A DNA stretch of 64,000 nucleotides from assembly GCF_020687825.1 (NCBI RefSeq), contig NZ_JAJEWP010000006.1:62001-126000 (forward strand), written 5' to 3'. Below, piece after piece: positions 48,586 to 57,669 of the stretch (positions are counted from its first letter, which is position 1; each line of letters begins with the position of its first letter). The stretch comes from Fluctibacter halophilus (GTDB taxonomy: Bacteria; Pseudomonadota; Gammaproteobacteria; Enterobacterales; Alteromonadaceae). The notes beneath the pieces were generated by a model. The model was given only the letters and a program-made list of their open reading frames with translations. It did not search any database and was not told where the DNA came from. The translations under genes and the position numbers were made by a program.

Positions 48586-49377
48586 ATGAAAAAATTAGCT
48601 TTGGCAATCACACTGGCTTTGGGTACTGGCATGGCTTCGGCCCACGAGAAACATGATGACTGCAATGTGAATGTGGACGGCGAGTGGCAAATTGAAAACG
48701 GCCGCATGATCATCACCACCGAAGACAATGACCGGATCCAGATTGATGCTGATCACACGGTTTGGGTCAATGGCAATACCTTAGCCCTGACCGATGAGCA
48801 GCAACAATGGGTAGCAACCTACTACGACGGTATTTTTCGCGCTGTGCCAGAAGTCGCCGGGCTTGCCAGCGACGGGATCCGCCTTGCCAGTGAGGCCATC
48901 TCTCAGGTATTCGGCGAGATGTTCAACGTCGACGACGATTCAGTGACTGACCTGACAGCAAAACTGGATAAGCTGGGTGACGAAGTGCACTATAACTTCT
49001 ACGCCGAAGACGGCTCTATCCGCCTGACCTCTAAAACCTTTGAAGACGGCGATTTCATGGCCGATCAATGGGAATCAGAGTTTGAACAGGCGATTGAAGA
49101 AGTGGTGGTCAACAGCATGGGCCAGATCCTGGTCTCCATCGGCACGCAGATGATGTTCAGCGGCGGCGACATGGATGCCTTTGAAGCGCGAATGGAAAAC
49201 TTTGCGTCTGATATCGAAACCAAAATTGAAGCCCAGGCGGAAGCACTGGAGTTTCGCGCCGAAGGCCTTTGCTATTCGCTGATCGATGTCGATCGCGCAG
49301 AGAATAAGCTGGCCGCAAACGTGCCAGCGTTGTCCGGCCTCAATACACTGGACGTTGAAGACAACCGCAGTTTGTAA
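48586..49377 (+). CDS. yggN: Periplasmic DUF2884 protein (YggN family)
   Basis: 263 residues from the ATG at 48586; AGGA is nine bases upstream, whereas it abuts the earlier ATG at 48577 too closely. The signal peptide MKKLALAITLALGTGMASA ends at HEKHDD. YggN features are CNVNVDGEWQIENGRMIITTEDNDRIQID, WVATYYDGIFRAVPEVAGLA and EALEFRAEGLCYSLIDVD. The two cysteines (first and last thirds) may pair. The role of YggN is unknown. A terminator hairpin follows 24 bases after the stop codon. Confidence 0.88.
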   Translation: MKKLALAITLALGTGMASAHEKHDDCNVNVDGEWQIENGRMIITTEDNDRIQIDADHTVWVNGNTLALTDEQQQWVATYYDGIFRAVPEVAGLASDGIRLASEAISQVFGEMFNVDDDSVTDLTAKLDKLGDEVHYNFYAEDGSIRLTSKTFEDGDFMADQWESEFEQAIEEVVVNSMGQILVSIGTQMMFSGGDMDAFEARMENFASDIETKIEAQAEALEFRAEGLCYSLIDVDRAENKLAANVPALSGLNTLDVEDNRSL

Positions 49378-49401
49378 ACTCTCACTGCACTCCGCTACAC
49401 T
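49372..49401 (+). promoter_or_regulatory. Candidate promoter of yeeZ embedded before a terminator
   Basis: TTGTAA (49372-49377) and TACACT (49396-49401) are 18 bases apart. The predicted start near 49408 falls inside the left arm of the yggN terminator, so a transcript from here cannot form the hairpin. Motif match only. Confidence 0.45.
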
Positions 49402-49431
49402 GGGCGTCCATTTTTACCGGACGCCCTTTTT
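49402..49431 (+). terminator. Terminator of yggN abutting the yeeZ start codon
   Basis: GGGCGTCC (49402-49409) and GGACGCCC (49419-49426) form an eight-base-pair stem with a nine-base loop, followed by five T residues. The T-run ends directly at the yeeZ ATG (49432), leaving no normal ribosome-binding site. Confidence 0.82.
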
Positions 49432-50253
49432 ATGCAACACACACTGACGTTCTGTGGCTGTGGTTGGCTTGGCCAACATGCCATTGCGCCGTTTCAACAC
49501 AAGGGATTCTCCCTTCGTGGCACCCGGCAGCAACAAACCGACGCCGACGTCCTCTCAGACCACGGCGTGCAAGGCATCACGTTTAGCCTGGAAGCACAGT
49601 GGTCAGCACCTCAACTGCAACGCATCTTAAACGTCGACACCCTGATCCTGAATATTCCCCCGGGTCGCAAACGCAGCGATTGGAATAGCTACATCCGACA
49701 CATGTGCGCATTGATTGATCATTGCCGAAGCACCGATACCCGTGTGCTGTTTGTCAGTACAACTGCCGTTTACGGCGAGATACAAGGAGTCGTGACTGAA
49801 CACAGTCCCAGCCAGCCAGTTACAGCGTCAGGCCAGGCACACGTTGCGATTGAACAACACCTGATGACAACGCTGCCCAACCGGGCAACCGTGTTACGCT
49901 TAAGTGGCCTGACCGGGCCGGACCGCCATCCCGCCCGCTCCCTGAGTGGCAGACACGTGGGCGGCAACCCTGCTCAGGTTGTCAATCTGATCCACAGTGC
50001 CGACGTAATCCGCGCCATGCTGGCGATTGTCGAACAACAATACTGGGGCCATACCCTGCATCTGGCCGCCACACAGCACCCCCGTCGAGATGAGTACTAC
50101 ACCTGGGCCTGCCAGCAGCTCGGCATGCCACTGCCGACCTTTGACCTGGCAGAAGACGCTAAGGCCAGAGGTAAACACATCGATTGCCAGCACACACTGG
50201 AGCAGTTGTCTCTGAACCTGCAATACCCAACGCCGTATGACATGATCGGATAG
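49432..50253 (+). CDS. NAD(P)-dependent epimerase/oxidoreductase-like protein (YeeZ family)
   Basis: 273 residues. The Rossmann N-terminus is CGCGWLGQHAIAPFQHKGF; VLFVSTTAVYGEIQGVVTEHSP carries the Ser-Thr/Tyr active-site region of extended SDRs, and LRLSGLTGPDRHPARSLSGR with VNLIHSADVIRAMLAI continue the match to E. coli YeeZ. C-terminal QYPTPYDMI is also shared. The substrate is unknown. The start lies immediately after a T-run, so initiation is presumably weak or leader-poor; GGACG in the stem is the only nearby purine stretch. Confidence 0.85.
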   Translation: MQHTLTFCGCGWLGQHAIAPFQHKGFSLRGTRQQQTDADVLSDHGVQGITFSLEAQWSAPQLQRILNVDTLILNIPPGRKRSDWNSYIRHMCALIDHCRSTDTRVLFVSTTAVYGEIQGVVTEHSPSQPVTASGQAHVAIEQHLMTTLPNRATVLRLSGLTGPDRHPARSLSGRHVGGNPAQVVNLIHSADVIRAMLAIVEQQYWGHTLHLAATQHPRRDEYYTWACQQLGMPLPTFDLAEDAKARGKHIDCQHTLEQLSLNLQYPTPYDMIG

Positions 50254-50260
50254 CAGGCAT

Positions 50261-50286
50261 AAAAAAAGCCGCTATCGCGGCTTTTT
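50261..50286. terminator. Bidirectional terminator between yeeZ and the NSS transporter gene
   Basis: GCCGC/GCGGC with a TATC loop, flanked by A7 and T5, lies between two convergent stop codons and can serve both. Confidence 0.88.
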
Positions 50287-50301
50287 CGTTGTCCGTACAG
50301 A

Positions 50302-51723
50302 CTATCCAAACAAGGCCTGGCCAAAGTACTTCAGGGCCACGGTGTTAACAAAAACCACCAGCAACGTCAGCGGGATAAAGGTGCCCAAGGCAAAATCCAC
50401 ATAACGTTCAAACAAACTCGATTTGTAGGAAGGCGCGCCTTTATCGAGTTCGGCATTAAAGTTGGCTTTCTTCCAGCGATAAATCACGAACAGACAGATC
50501 AGCAAACCATTGAGTGGCAATATGGTGTCGTAAAACACATCCACAATGACGTCGAACACCGATTTGGTTGCCCCTGCATAACTGACAAATTCAGTCACTG
50601 CCGGGATCATACCAAAGGACGTAGAGGCTATAATGGACATGATGATAAGCAGAGCCCCAAGAATGGTCAGCGCCTTACGACGACTCACCCCTTTCTCGTC
50701 CATCAACGCCGCCACCGGCACTTCGAAAATCGATACCAATGACGTGATTGCGGCGAAAAACACCAACAAGAAAAACACACTGGCAACGATGCTGGCCCCG
50801 GTATAGCCAATGGTGGCTTGTAGCGCCAGGAAGATTTTAGGTAAGAATGTGAAGATCATACTGACCGACGAGTCACTCAGCTCGGCAGTGTTGGTATTGG
50901 GATTGAAGGAAAACACGGCTGGCAATATCAACAAACCCGCAATAAATGCAACCGCAGTATCGGTTAACGCCACCAGCTTGGCGGATCCAGGAACATCCGC
51001 CTGACTGTCGATGTAGGAGCCGTAGGTGATCATGATCCCCATGCCCAATGACAATGAGAAAAAAGCCTGTGACAACGCGGCACTGATCACACCGGCATTG
51101 ATTTTTGAGAAATCAGGGACCAGGTAGTACTCAACCCCGGCAAATGCATTATCAAGGGTAAGCACAAAGGCCACCAGGGCGATCAACATGACGAACAGGG
51201 TGGGCATCATCACCTTAGCCGCTTTTTCGATGCCCTGCTTAACGCCACCTTGCAGGATCAGGTATACCACCGCCAATACGGCGACCATATAGATAAACAA
51301 GGTTTTGGAGTTTACAAATTCACCGAAGGTTGCCGGATCAGCCAACTGGGTTAAATTGCCGGTCACCGACATGTACAGATAGCCGAAAATCCATACCGTG
51401 ATGACCAGATAAAACACGGCAATCATGAAAGGGGTCACAATCGATAACCAACCGGCCAACTTCCAGTGCTTCTCACCGCCAGTGAGACTGTTGTAGGCAC
51501 CCAGCGGGTCTTTGCGACTATGACGACCAACCGACATTTCGGCCAGCATCACCGGCAGGCAGATAAAAAACACAAACAACGCGTAGATCAGCAGGAATGC
51601 GCCACCACCATTTTTGGTCGCCGCGACAGGAAAGCCCACCATGTTGCCAATACCGACTGCCGAGCCGGCAGCAGCGAGAATAAATCCGAGACGAGAACCA
51701 AACTGTTCGCGACCAGCACTCAT
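50302..51723 (-). CDS. Sodium-dependent transporter of the NSS/SNF family
   Basis: 473 residues with about twelve transmembrane helices. TM1 holds the sodium- and substrate-site signature FILAAAGSAVGIGNMVGFPVAATKNGGGAFLLIY (landmarks: GSAVGIGN, NGGGAFL). SFFSLSLGMGIMITYGSY is TM6-like. The loop EMSVGRHSRKDPLGAYN is typical of bacterial NSS proteins such as MhsT/TnaT, which import amino acids with sodium. The ligand here is unknown. It is monocistronic, with a terminator downstream. Confidence 0.94.
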   Translation of the reverse strand: MSAGREQFGSRLGFILAAAGSAVGIGNMVGFPVAATKNGGGAFLLIYALFVFFICLPVMLAEMSVGRHSRKDPLGAYNSLTGGEKHWKLAGWLSIVTPFMIAVFYLVITVWIFGYLYMSVTGNLTQLADPATFGEFVNSKTLFIYMVAVLAVVYLILQGGVKQGIEKAAKVMMPTLFVMLIALVAFVLTLDNAFAGVEYYLVPDFSKINAGVISAALSQAFFSLSLGMGIMITYGSYIDSQADVPGSAKLVALTDTAVAFIAGLLILPAVFSFNPNTNTAELSDSSVSMIFTFLPKIFLALQATIGYTGASIVASVFFLLVFFAAITSLVSIFEVPVAALMDEKGVSRRKALTILGALLIIMSIIASTSFGMIPAVTEFVSYAGATKSVFDVIVDVFYDTILPLNGLLICLFVIYRWKKANFNAELDKGAPSYKSSLFERYVDFALGTFIPLTLLVVFVNTVALKYFGQALFG

Positions 51724-51830
51724 ATCCTATCCCTTTATTGTTGTTATATTCGACAGCGGATGTTAACAGGCTGATCTGGAAAAGTCTCTGCCCTTGTGTT
51801 CAGTGGCTAGGATGACGGCGTAAGCAGAAA

Positions 51831-52571
51831 TTACCAGGGGATCGGTTTACCCTGCCAGTCGACGAAAAACGGCCCTTCCTGTGCCTTTAGTGTGGGGATG
51901 ATGGATAACAGCTGGCGCGCGGTAAATTCAGGCTCGAACAATTTATGCGGCGCAACGTTGCGTTGAAACGGTGCCGAGAGTGGTGAGTCTACGGTACCCG
52001 GATGATAGGCCAGCAGGGCGACATGAGGGGCACGACGTTGCATTTCAACCTGCGCGGTTTTCAACACCATATTCAATGCCGCTTTACTGGCCCGATAACT
52101 GTACCAACCGCCGAGACGGTTATCACTGATACTGCCAACACGGGCTGACAAAGCCACAAAAGCGGCAGCGGGAGCATCCTCCATCAGCGCCAGTGAGTGT
52201 TTGAGCCACAGTGCCGGTAGTACAGTGTTGACCAGAAAACTCGCTTGCAATCCATCCGCTGTCAGCGACTCCAGACGCTTTTCCGGCAGACCCTTGAATT
52301 GCTGATTGTGCAGCATGCCGGTGGCGACAATAACCCGGCCAAAGGGTCCTTTTTCGAGTAATGCGTCACACACTGCCGCCACATTGTCTTCCTGCTCATC
52401 GCAGTCCAGCCGTTGCACGCCTTCGGGTACGGTCACCGGGCTGCGAGTCACGGCATAGACGGCGGATACCCCATCCTCTTCAACCAACGCCTGACACAGT
52501 GCGCGGCCGATGGCGCCGCTGCCGCCGACCACCAGGGCTGCAAGCCTATCCGTCACGGTCACAGACCTCAC
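51831..52571 (-). CDS. Short-chain dehydrogenase (C-factor/CsgA-like)
   Basis: 246 residues if the GTG at 52571 is used; GTGs at 52562 and 52556 are also possible, and all lie within the end of the DUF393 gene. The nucleotide-binding glycine motif is VVGGSGAIGRALC; the active-site Tyr and Lys are in WYSYRASKAALNMVLKT (YxxxK); FVALSARVGSISDN supplies Ser. LLAYHPGTVDSPLSAPF follows the fold's usual PG turn. The substrate is unknown. A 26-base overlap with the upstream gene indicates translational coupling. Confidence 0.88.
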   Translation of the reverse strand: MRSVTVTDRLAALVVGGSGAIGRALCQALVEEDGVSAVYAVTRSPVTVPEGVQRLDCDEQEDNVAAVCDALLEKGPFGRVIVATGMLHNQQFKGLPEKRLESLTADGLQASFLVNTVLPALWLKHSLALMEDAPAAAFVALSARVGSISDNRLGGWYSYRASKAALNMVLKTAQVEMQRRAPHVALLAYHPGTVDSPLSAPFQRNVAPHKLFEPEFTARQLLSIIPTLKAQEGPFFVDWQGKPIPW

Positions 52572-52941
52572 AGCGCTCCAGGCGCGCTTTACCGGTTAAC
52601 CAACGGGACAGGGTATACCGGTTGCGCGCAAACCAGCCGTAAAACCGATCCGCTATCGGACGGATCAGCGGCCAGCGCATCCAGCCATACAGCCAGCCCC
52701 GTCCGACCAACTGCCACGCGGCATGGGTGGCATCAAGGCCACTGACCCAGCGGCCGTCTGCCCACTGGGCATGAATGCGCGCGTTCAACGCCTGCCAATC
52801 GAGGTGTGAATAGTCGCGCTGAAACTCCGCGCTCTGGATGTCGACAAACCGCAAGTGTCCAGTGCCGTTGCGCGAACGCAGGGACTTCATCTCAGCTGCG
52901 CATAATGGACATAAGCCATCATAAAAAAGGGTTAGTTGCAT
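52546..52941 (-). CDS. DUF393 thiol-disulfide oxidoreductase-like protein
   Basis: 131 residues from the ATG at 52941; an ATG seven codons upstream is possible. The family motif LFYDGLCPLCAAEM at the N-terminus has a CxxC pair like thioredoxin-fold proteins, followed by FVDIQSAEFQRDY and DATHAAWQLVGRGWLYG; C-terminal YGWFARNRYTLSRWL is also typical. Two more cysteines (CEVC) end the chain. DUF393 proteins are predicted redox proteins with no settled function. It overlaps the SDR gene. Confidence 0.87.
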   Translation of the reverse strand: MQLTLFYDGLCPLCAAEMKSLRSRNGTGHLRFVDIQSAEFQRDYSHLDWQALNARIHAQWADGRWVSGLDATHAAWQLVGRGWLYGWMRWPLIRPIADRFYGWFARNRYTLSRWLTGKARLERCEVCDRDG

Positions 52942-53084
52942 AGTGTTACCGTTATTGCTCATTGTCGTGTATACGAACAACCGGCCATTTTAGATTGATT
53001 CTGTGTCGGGACTTGAAGATAAGCAATTAATCGCCACAATGATCGGTCTGACCTATCAGTATCCAGTCTACTACAGGAGCCAGC

Positions 53085-53624
53085 ATGGCCAATCTTCAAC
53101 AAGCCACCCTTGCAGGTGGATGTTTCTGGTGCATCGAGTCGGCGTTTAACAGCGTCAATGGTGTGGTTTCAGCCTTTTCCGGTTACGCCGGTGGTCATAC
53201 CGATGCGCCGAGTTACGAGCAGGTGTGCAAGGGTGATACCGGTCACGCCGAAGTGGTACGTGTCACATTTGACGCCGACGTTATCGCTTTTCGGGATATT
53301 CTGGAAATCTTTTTCGCCCTGCATAACCCTACCCAGTTAAATCGACAGGGCAACGACATTGGCAGCCAGTATCGCAGTGCGGTCTTCTATCACGATGAAG
53401 CGCAAAAAGCCGCTGCAGAAGCGATCATTGCGGAAATCACTGATGCCGAAATCTGGCCGGACCCAGTGGTCACTGAGGTTGTGCCGGTCAATAACTATTC
53501 ACAGGCTGAAGACTATCACCAGGATTACTTCCGCAATAACCCGCAAAACCAGTACTGCAATATGGTCGTCGCGCCCAAACTGGCCAAGTTCAAAAAGAAT
53601 TTTGCCCAGCGACTGAAATCATAA
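53085..53624 (+). CDS. msrA: Peptide methionine sulfoxide reductase MsrA
   Basis: 179 residues. The catalytic Cys13 is in AGGCFWCIES; SGYAGGHTDAPSYEQVCKGDTGHAEVV and IFFALHNPTQLNRQGNDIGSQYRS are signature blocks, and QAEDYHQDYFRNNPQN precedes a C-terminal Cys. It reduces the S-epimer of methionine sulfoxide in proteins with thioredoxin. AGGAG lies about ten bases before the ATG. It overlaps the end of the convergent lipoprotein gene by six bases. Confidence 0.97.
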   Translation: MANLQQATLAGGCFWCIESAFNSVNGVVSAFSGYAGGHTDAPSYEQVCKGDTGHAEVVRVTFDADVIAFRDILEIFFALHNPTQLNRQGNDIGSQYRSAVFYHDEAQKAAAEAIIAEITDAEIWPDPVVTEVVPVNNYSQAEDYHQDYFRNNPQNQYCNMVVAPKLAKFKKNFAQRLKS

Positions 53625-54743
53625 CGAAGTCCCCTGGAACCAGGCTGGATCCAGGGGCATATTGAACAATAACGGGGCCATGCGCTCGAAACGGGCGCGG
53701 TTTCCTTCGCATTGGACGTTTTTGAGGTAGTTCACTTTCCAGGGATCATTGATAAGCCATACCCTGCCGTCGACCACCGCCACCCCTTCCAACGAAGCAT
53801 TGTCCATCATTTGGGCACTGATACATCCCTGCTCCGGATGGGGTGGTGTCATAAACTGCAGGTTGATCCGTTGCACGGTTTGACGTTTTTGAATATCCAC
53901 CAGCCACAGCTCATCATCGTTGCGCGCGACAGCGAGTAAGTACTCACGCCCCTGATAAGCAAAGTGTTCCAGTCCATTGATGGGGTGGCGACCGCCGTTG
54001 AAGGATGGCAACACGAAACCGGGATCCTGCACCGCGATAAAATCGCTGGATTGCCAGAATTGTGGGTCCATCGGCACGGACAATATCCTCGCATTGCCGT
54101 GGGCGTCCTTTTCAAGCCCCAGGTACAGCGTACGATCCGGCCCCATGGCGAGCCCTTCGATACCGTCATTGGGAAAATCGCCGATCGCCAGTTGTGGGGC
54201 AAAATACAGTGGCCTGACATGGGTCAGGCTGACCTTTTGACGACTTTCATCCACCTGCAGTCTTACCAGCAGAGTGGGATAATCGGTAGAACCGGTATCA
54301 CCAAAGCGCTCTGCACACTCACCGCTGAGCGGCGTGGTGCGGGAAGCATCTTCGGTGACGAGGTAAAAAACCCGATCATCGTCAGGGTCGACCACAATCG
54401 CTTCGTAATCCGGCTCTGTGGTCAGGTACTCACGAAAACAACTTGTCTCCACAGCGGGCTGCATGTCGAACACCCATTTTTGCGCTTCAACCGCTGCACT
54501 GCCCGGCAACAACCGTAACCACCGGCGCTGTTGACTGATATCGGCACTGCCATCTGCAATGGTCAGCAGATACCCGCGCCAATGGCTCAATCCGGATGTC
54601 TGTGGATCAAGCATCACCTGACCATTCGCTTCAACCACCCATTGGCCTTGCAGTGCGTACGGAGCAGGTGTTACCACAGCACGACTGCTACAGCCGGGTA
54701 ACAAAATGAAAAACAAAAAAGACAGTACTGCGCTACGGGTCAT
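53619..54743 (-). CDS. Lipoprotein with predicted beta-propeller, unknown function
   Basis: 374 residues. The lipoprotein signal MTRSAVLSFLFFILLPGC has the lipobox LPGC (Cys18). The mature part is rich in short beta blocks such as YEAIVVDPDDDRVFYLVTED, DGIEGLAMGPDRTLYLGLEKD and LEGVAVVDGRVWLINDPWK, a pattern seen in SdiA-regulated/phytase-like propeller proteins. Five cysteines suggest disulfides (TSCF, GECAE, QGCIS, VQCEG). No family is named with certainty. It is divergent from the PhoD-like phosphatase gene, which may hint at phosphate-ester metabolism; that is speculative. Confidence 0.75.
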   Translation of the reverse strand: MTRSAVLSFLFFILLPGCSSRAVVTPAPYALQGQWVVEANGQVMLDPQTSGLSHWRGYLLTIADGSADISQQRRWLRLLPGSAAVEAQKWVFDMQPAVETSCFREYLTTEPDYEAIVVDPDDDRVFYLVTEDASRTTPLSGECAERFGDTGSTDYPTLLVRLQVDESRQKVSLTHVRPLYFAPQLAIGDFPNDGIEGLAMGPDRTLYLGLEKDAHGNARILSVPMDPQFWQSSDFIAVQDPGFVLPSFNGGRHPINGLEHFAYQGREYLLAVARNDDELWLVDIQKRQTVQRINLQFMTPPHPEQGCISAQMMDNASLEGVAVVDGRVWLINDPWKVNYLKNVQCEGNRARFERMAPLLFNMPLDPAWFQGTSL

Positions 54744-54868
54744 TTGTCAGGACATCCTTGATTGTGCTAGAAAAGCGGTTATACGGCCTCGCACTAACAA
54801 GGTCAAGGATCGGAGGCGACCAGCTCTTTGGCAACGGTCGTTAACTCGCTAACTCGATAGGCATTAAT

Positions 54869-56758
54869 TTGACTTCAGACGTTTCCCTCAGGGATGTTCC
54901 GGTTCCCGCACTGTTGTCGGGCCCTATTCTCAGACATGTCTCACACAACATCCTGACGGTGTGGATTGCTACCCGCGAACCGATGGATTGGCACCTCACC
55001 GTAACAGCAGATGATCAATCCACGGTCGTTGACGGTCAATTAGGCGACGACTGCGTCAATGCATTGCAGATTGGTCAACGGGCGTGGGTCTATTTGCTTC
55101 AGCCCCGTGATCTGTCACTACCCAGTGATCAGGAGCTGCACTATCGACTCCGCTACAGGCCCACTGAAACAACAACCTGGCACAGCATTGAAGGCATTTC
55201 CTATGCCGAAGATGACACGGCACGGTTTCGTGTTCCCACGACGTTGAACAATGTACTGCACGGTTCCTGTCGCAAGCCCCATCATGACAGCGATGATGGT
55301 TTGTTGCAGGTTGATCGACGATTGCAACAAGCCCACAACCAGCAGGTTGCTTTTCCGGATCTGTTGATGATGTCGGGTGATCAGGTTTACGCCGACGATG
55401 TGGCAGGACCGATGTTGTGGGCCATACAGCAAACCATAGACATGCTAGGTTTGTTTGAGGAGCAATTTGAAGGCGCCATTGTCAGCGACAGTCAGGCGCT
55501 GCGTCAGCACCCACACTCGTTTTACCAGCGACATCTGATGTTGCCGAAGACCGCGGCGATGAAACACGTTTACCGCACCTTCTTTGCCGCCAAGCGAAAG
55601 CCCGTATTCACCTCCGTAAATGCCAACAATCACCTGGTTTCGTTCAGTGAAATGATGGCCTTGTACCTGTTGTCATGGTCCCCTAACGTGTGGCAATGTC
55701 TGCCTGATTCGAATCCCGATATCGGCCCTGCATTTCAAGCCCAGTACGACAAAGAAGCCAAGCTCATCAACGGATTCCGCCAAGGCCTGGCAGAGGTACG
55801 CCGGGCGTTGGCCAACATTCCCTGCTATATGATTTTTGACGATCACGACGTCACCGATGACTGGAACCTGACCCGCGGCTGGGAAGAAGCCGTTTATCAA
55901 CAGCCCTTTGCCCGGCGCATCGTCGGCAATGCATTGGCCGCCTACTGGGTATGTCAGGGCTGGGGGAATCCAGGCGGTAATACAGACGCGTTAAAAAACA
56001 GTGCACGACAGGCATTGTCTGCACCACTGGGTAGTGAACAGGATGCCTGGATAGATACCTTACTGGATTGGGATGAATGGGATTATCACCTGGATACCAC
56101 GCCCAAAATGATCGTGCTGGATACTCGCACCCAACGGTGGCGTTCAGAGTCAAGCCTGACCAAGCCTTCGGGATTGATGGACTGGGAAAAGCTGTGTGAT
56201 CTTCAACAGCAACTCATCGGTCAGCCATCCGTTATCCTGGTTAGCGCAGCACCCATTTTCGGGGTTAAGCTGATTGAGACCATCCAACGCATTTTCACTT
56301 TTTTTGGCAAAGCCCTGACCGTTGATGCCGAAAATTGGATGGCGCACAAAGGCACCGCCAGCGTGATGCTGAATATTTTCCGCCACCAGAAAACCCCACC
56401 GCACTTTATTATCCTGTCTGGGGATGTGCACTATTCTTTTGTGTACGACATCAGTTTGCGATTTCGCCGTAACAGCCCCCGCATCACACAGATCACCAGC
56501 TCGGGGATCAAAAACACCTTCCCTCACGGTCTGTTGCGCTGGTTAGATAGGTTAAACCGGGTGCTGTACCACCGGCGTTCCCCGTTAAACTGGTTTACCC
56601 AGCGTCGTCGTATGGTCGTACGTCACCGTCATCCCGATGATCATCCAACCCGGACCTTGCTGAATAGATCCGGCATCGGCTTGTTGAGTCTGTCGGAGAA
56701 AAACAATAAAGTTGGCGCCGAGTCGCTGACGTCAAGCGGTACTGTCCGGTTCAAATAA
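54869..56758 (+). CDS. PhoD-like alkaline phosphatase-family metallophosphoesterase
   Basis: 629 residues from a TTG start at 54869: an in-frame stop lies nine codons upstream, AGG sits eight bases ahead, and the first ATG is 39 codons in. No signal peptide is evident, unlike the Tat-exported PhoD enzymes. The N-terminal 110 residues form a Fn3-like domain. Metal-binding motifs follow: LLMMSGDQVYADDVAGP, MIFDDHDVTDDWNLTRGW and FIILSGDVHYSFVYDISLRFRR (landmarks). The substrate is probably a phosphodiester or monoester. The gene converges on a TauE-type permease with an 11-base gap. Confidence 0.88.
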   Translation: MTSDVSLRDVPVPALLSGPILRHVSHNILTVWIATREPMDWHLTVTADDQSTVVDGQLGDDCVNALQIGQRAWVYLLQPRDLSLPSDQELHYRLRYRPTETTTWHSIEGISYAEDDTARFRVPTTLNNVLHGSCRKPHHDSDDGLLQVDRRLQQAHNQQVAFPDLLMMSGDQVYADDVAGPMLWAIQQTIDMLGLFEEQFEGAIVSDSQALRQHPHSFYQRHLMLPKTAAMKHVYRTFFAAKRKPVFTSVNANNHLVSFSEMMALYLLSWSPNVWQCLPDSNPDIGPAFQAQYDKEAKLINGFRQGLAEVRRALANIPCYMIFDDHDVTDDWNLTRGWEEAVYQQPFARRIVGNALAAYWVCQGWGNPGGNTDALKNSARQALSAPLGSEQDAWIDTLLDWDEWDYHLDTTPKMIVLDTRTQRWRSESSLTKPSGLMDWEKLCDLQQQLIGQPSVILVSAAPIFGVKLIETIQRIFTFFGKALTVDAENWMAHKGTASVMLNIFRHQKTPPHFIILSGDVHYSFVYDISLRFRRNSPRITQITSSGIKNTFPHGLLRWLDRLNRVLYHRRSPLNWFTQRRRMVVRHRHPDDHPTRTLLNRSGIGLLSLSEKNNKVGAESLTSSGTVRFK

Positions 56759-56769
56759 CCCGGTTGCGA

Positions 56770-57498
56770 CTAACTGACCACCAGCTTGTAAAAGTGGGTG
56801 GTCACCAAATACAGGGCCATCGCCGTCAACAGACCGCTTAGCACCCGTTTGAACACGCGCTGGGGCACGTGTTGCCGCAACCGGGTGCCTGCCCATGAGC
56901 CCACAATGGCCCCCAACGCCATCGCCAGCAAGGGGATCCACCAGTGCAGAAAATCAAAACCAATCACTACAAACAAGCCCAGCTTGATGCCATGGGTTAA
57001 CCACATCAGCAGCGCATTGTTGGCAATTACGGCATCACGCTGAATCAGCCGGTGCTGCAACAAAGCCAGTGTGAGAGGGCCCGTCGCACCGACCACCAGA
57101 CCGAGACCGGTTTGTACAAAGCCGGCGACATACAGGTTGTTGACCCGCTGCAGGGTGCGGATAAAACCCGGCCACCACTGCATTGCCAGAATGTACAACC
57201 CAATCAAAAAGGGGATCCCATCGGCAGACAGCTGTTGCACAAACAGCCAGCCAACACCTATCCCCAGCACAGAACCGATCACAAAAGGTGGCAACAAGCG
57301 AGGCTGAACGTCTGGGACGGCAAACAATACCCGACTACCATTGCTGACCCATTGAATCGCGGCGTGCAAGGGGATAATGACCTGCGCGGGAAAAAACGCT
57401 GGCATCACCGCGATTAACAACATGCCACCGCCCAATCCCACCACCGCAGCCAGCAATGATGTAAGGCAGGCAACCAGCCCCAGTATCAACTCTGACAT
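56770..57498 (-). CDS. TauE/SafE-family (TSUP) permease
   Basis: 242 residues from the ATG at 57498 (GGGAGAGAAA upstream). About seven transmembrane helices; the repeated TSUP motif is visible as VVGLGGGMLLIAVMPAFFP near the N-terminus and GLVVGATGPLTLALLQHR mid-chain. The family exports or imports sulfite, sulfoacetate or related anions. Substrate unknown. It is divergent from fldB with 171 bases between start codons. Confidence 0.88.
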   Translation of the reverse strand: MSELILGLVACLTSLLAAVVGLGGGMLLIAVMPAFFPAQVIIPLHAAIQWVSNGSRVLFAVPDVQPRLLPPFVIGSVLGIGVGWLFVQQLSADGIPFLIGLYILAMQWWPGFIRTLQRVNNLYVAGFVQTGLGLVVGATGPLTLALLQHRLIQRDAVIANNALLMWLTHGIKLGLFVVIGFDFLHWWIPLLAMALGAIVGSWAGTRLRQHVPQRVFKRVLSGLLTAMALYLVTTHFYKLVVS

Positions 57499-57669
57499 TT
57501 TCTCTCCCACGCCCATGATCTGACAACAGACTAGTCATCAAACACGCAACTGTCCCATCTATCATCGCAATGTTGGTCATATACAACGATGAATAAAACC
57601 CGTGCTGCGGGTAGAACCCGGACGCACAAACCCCCATAATAACGCCATTCAAATTAACACAGGCTCGGC

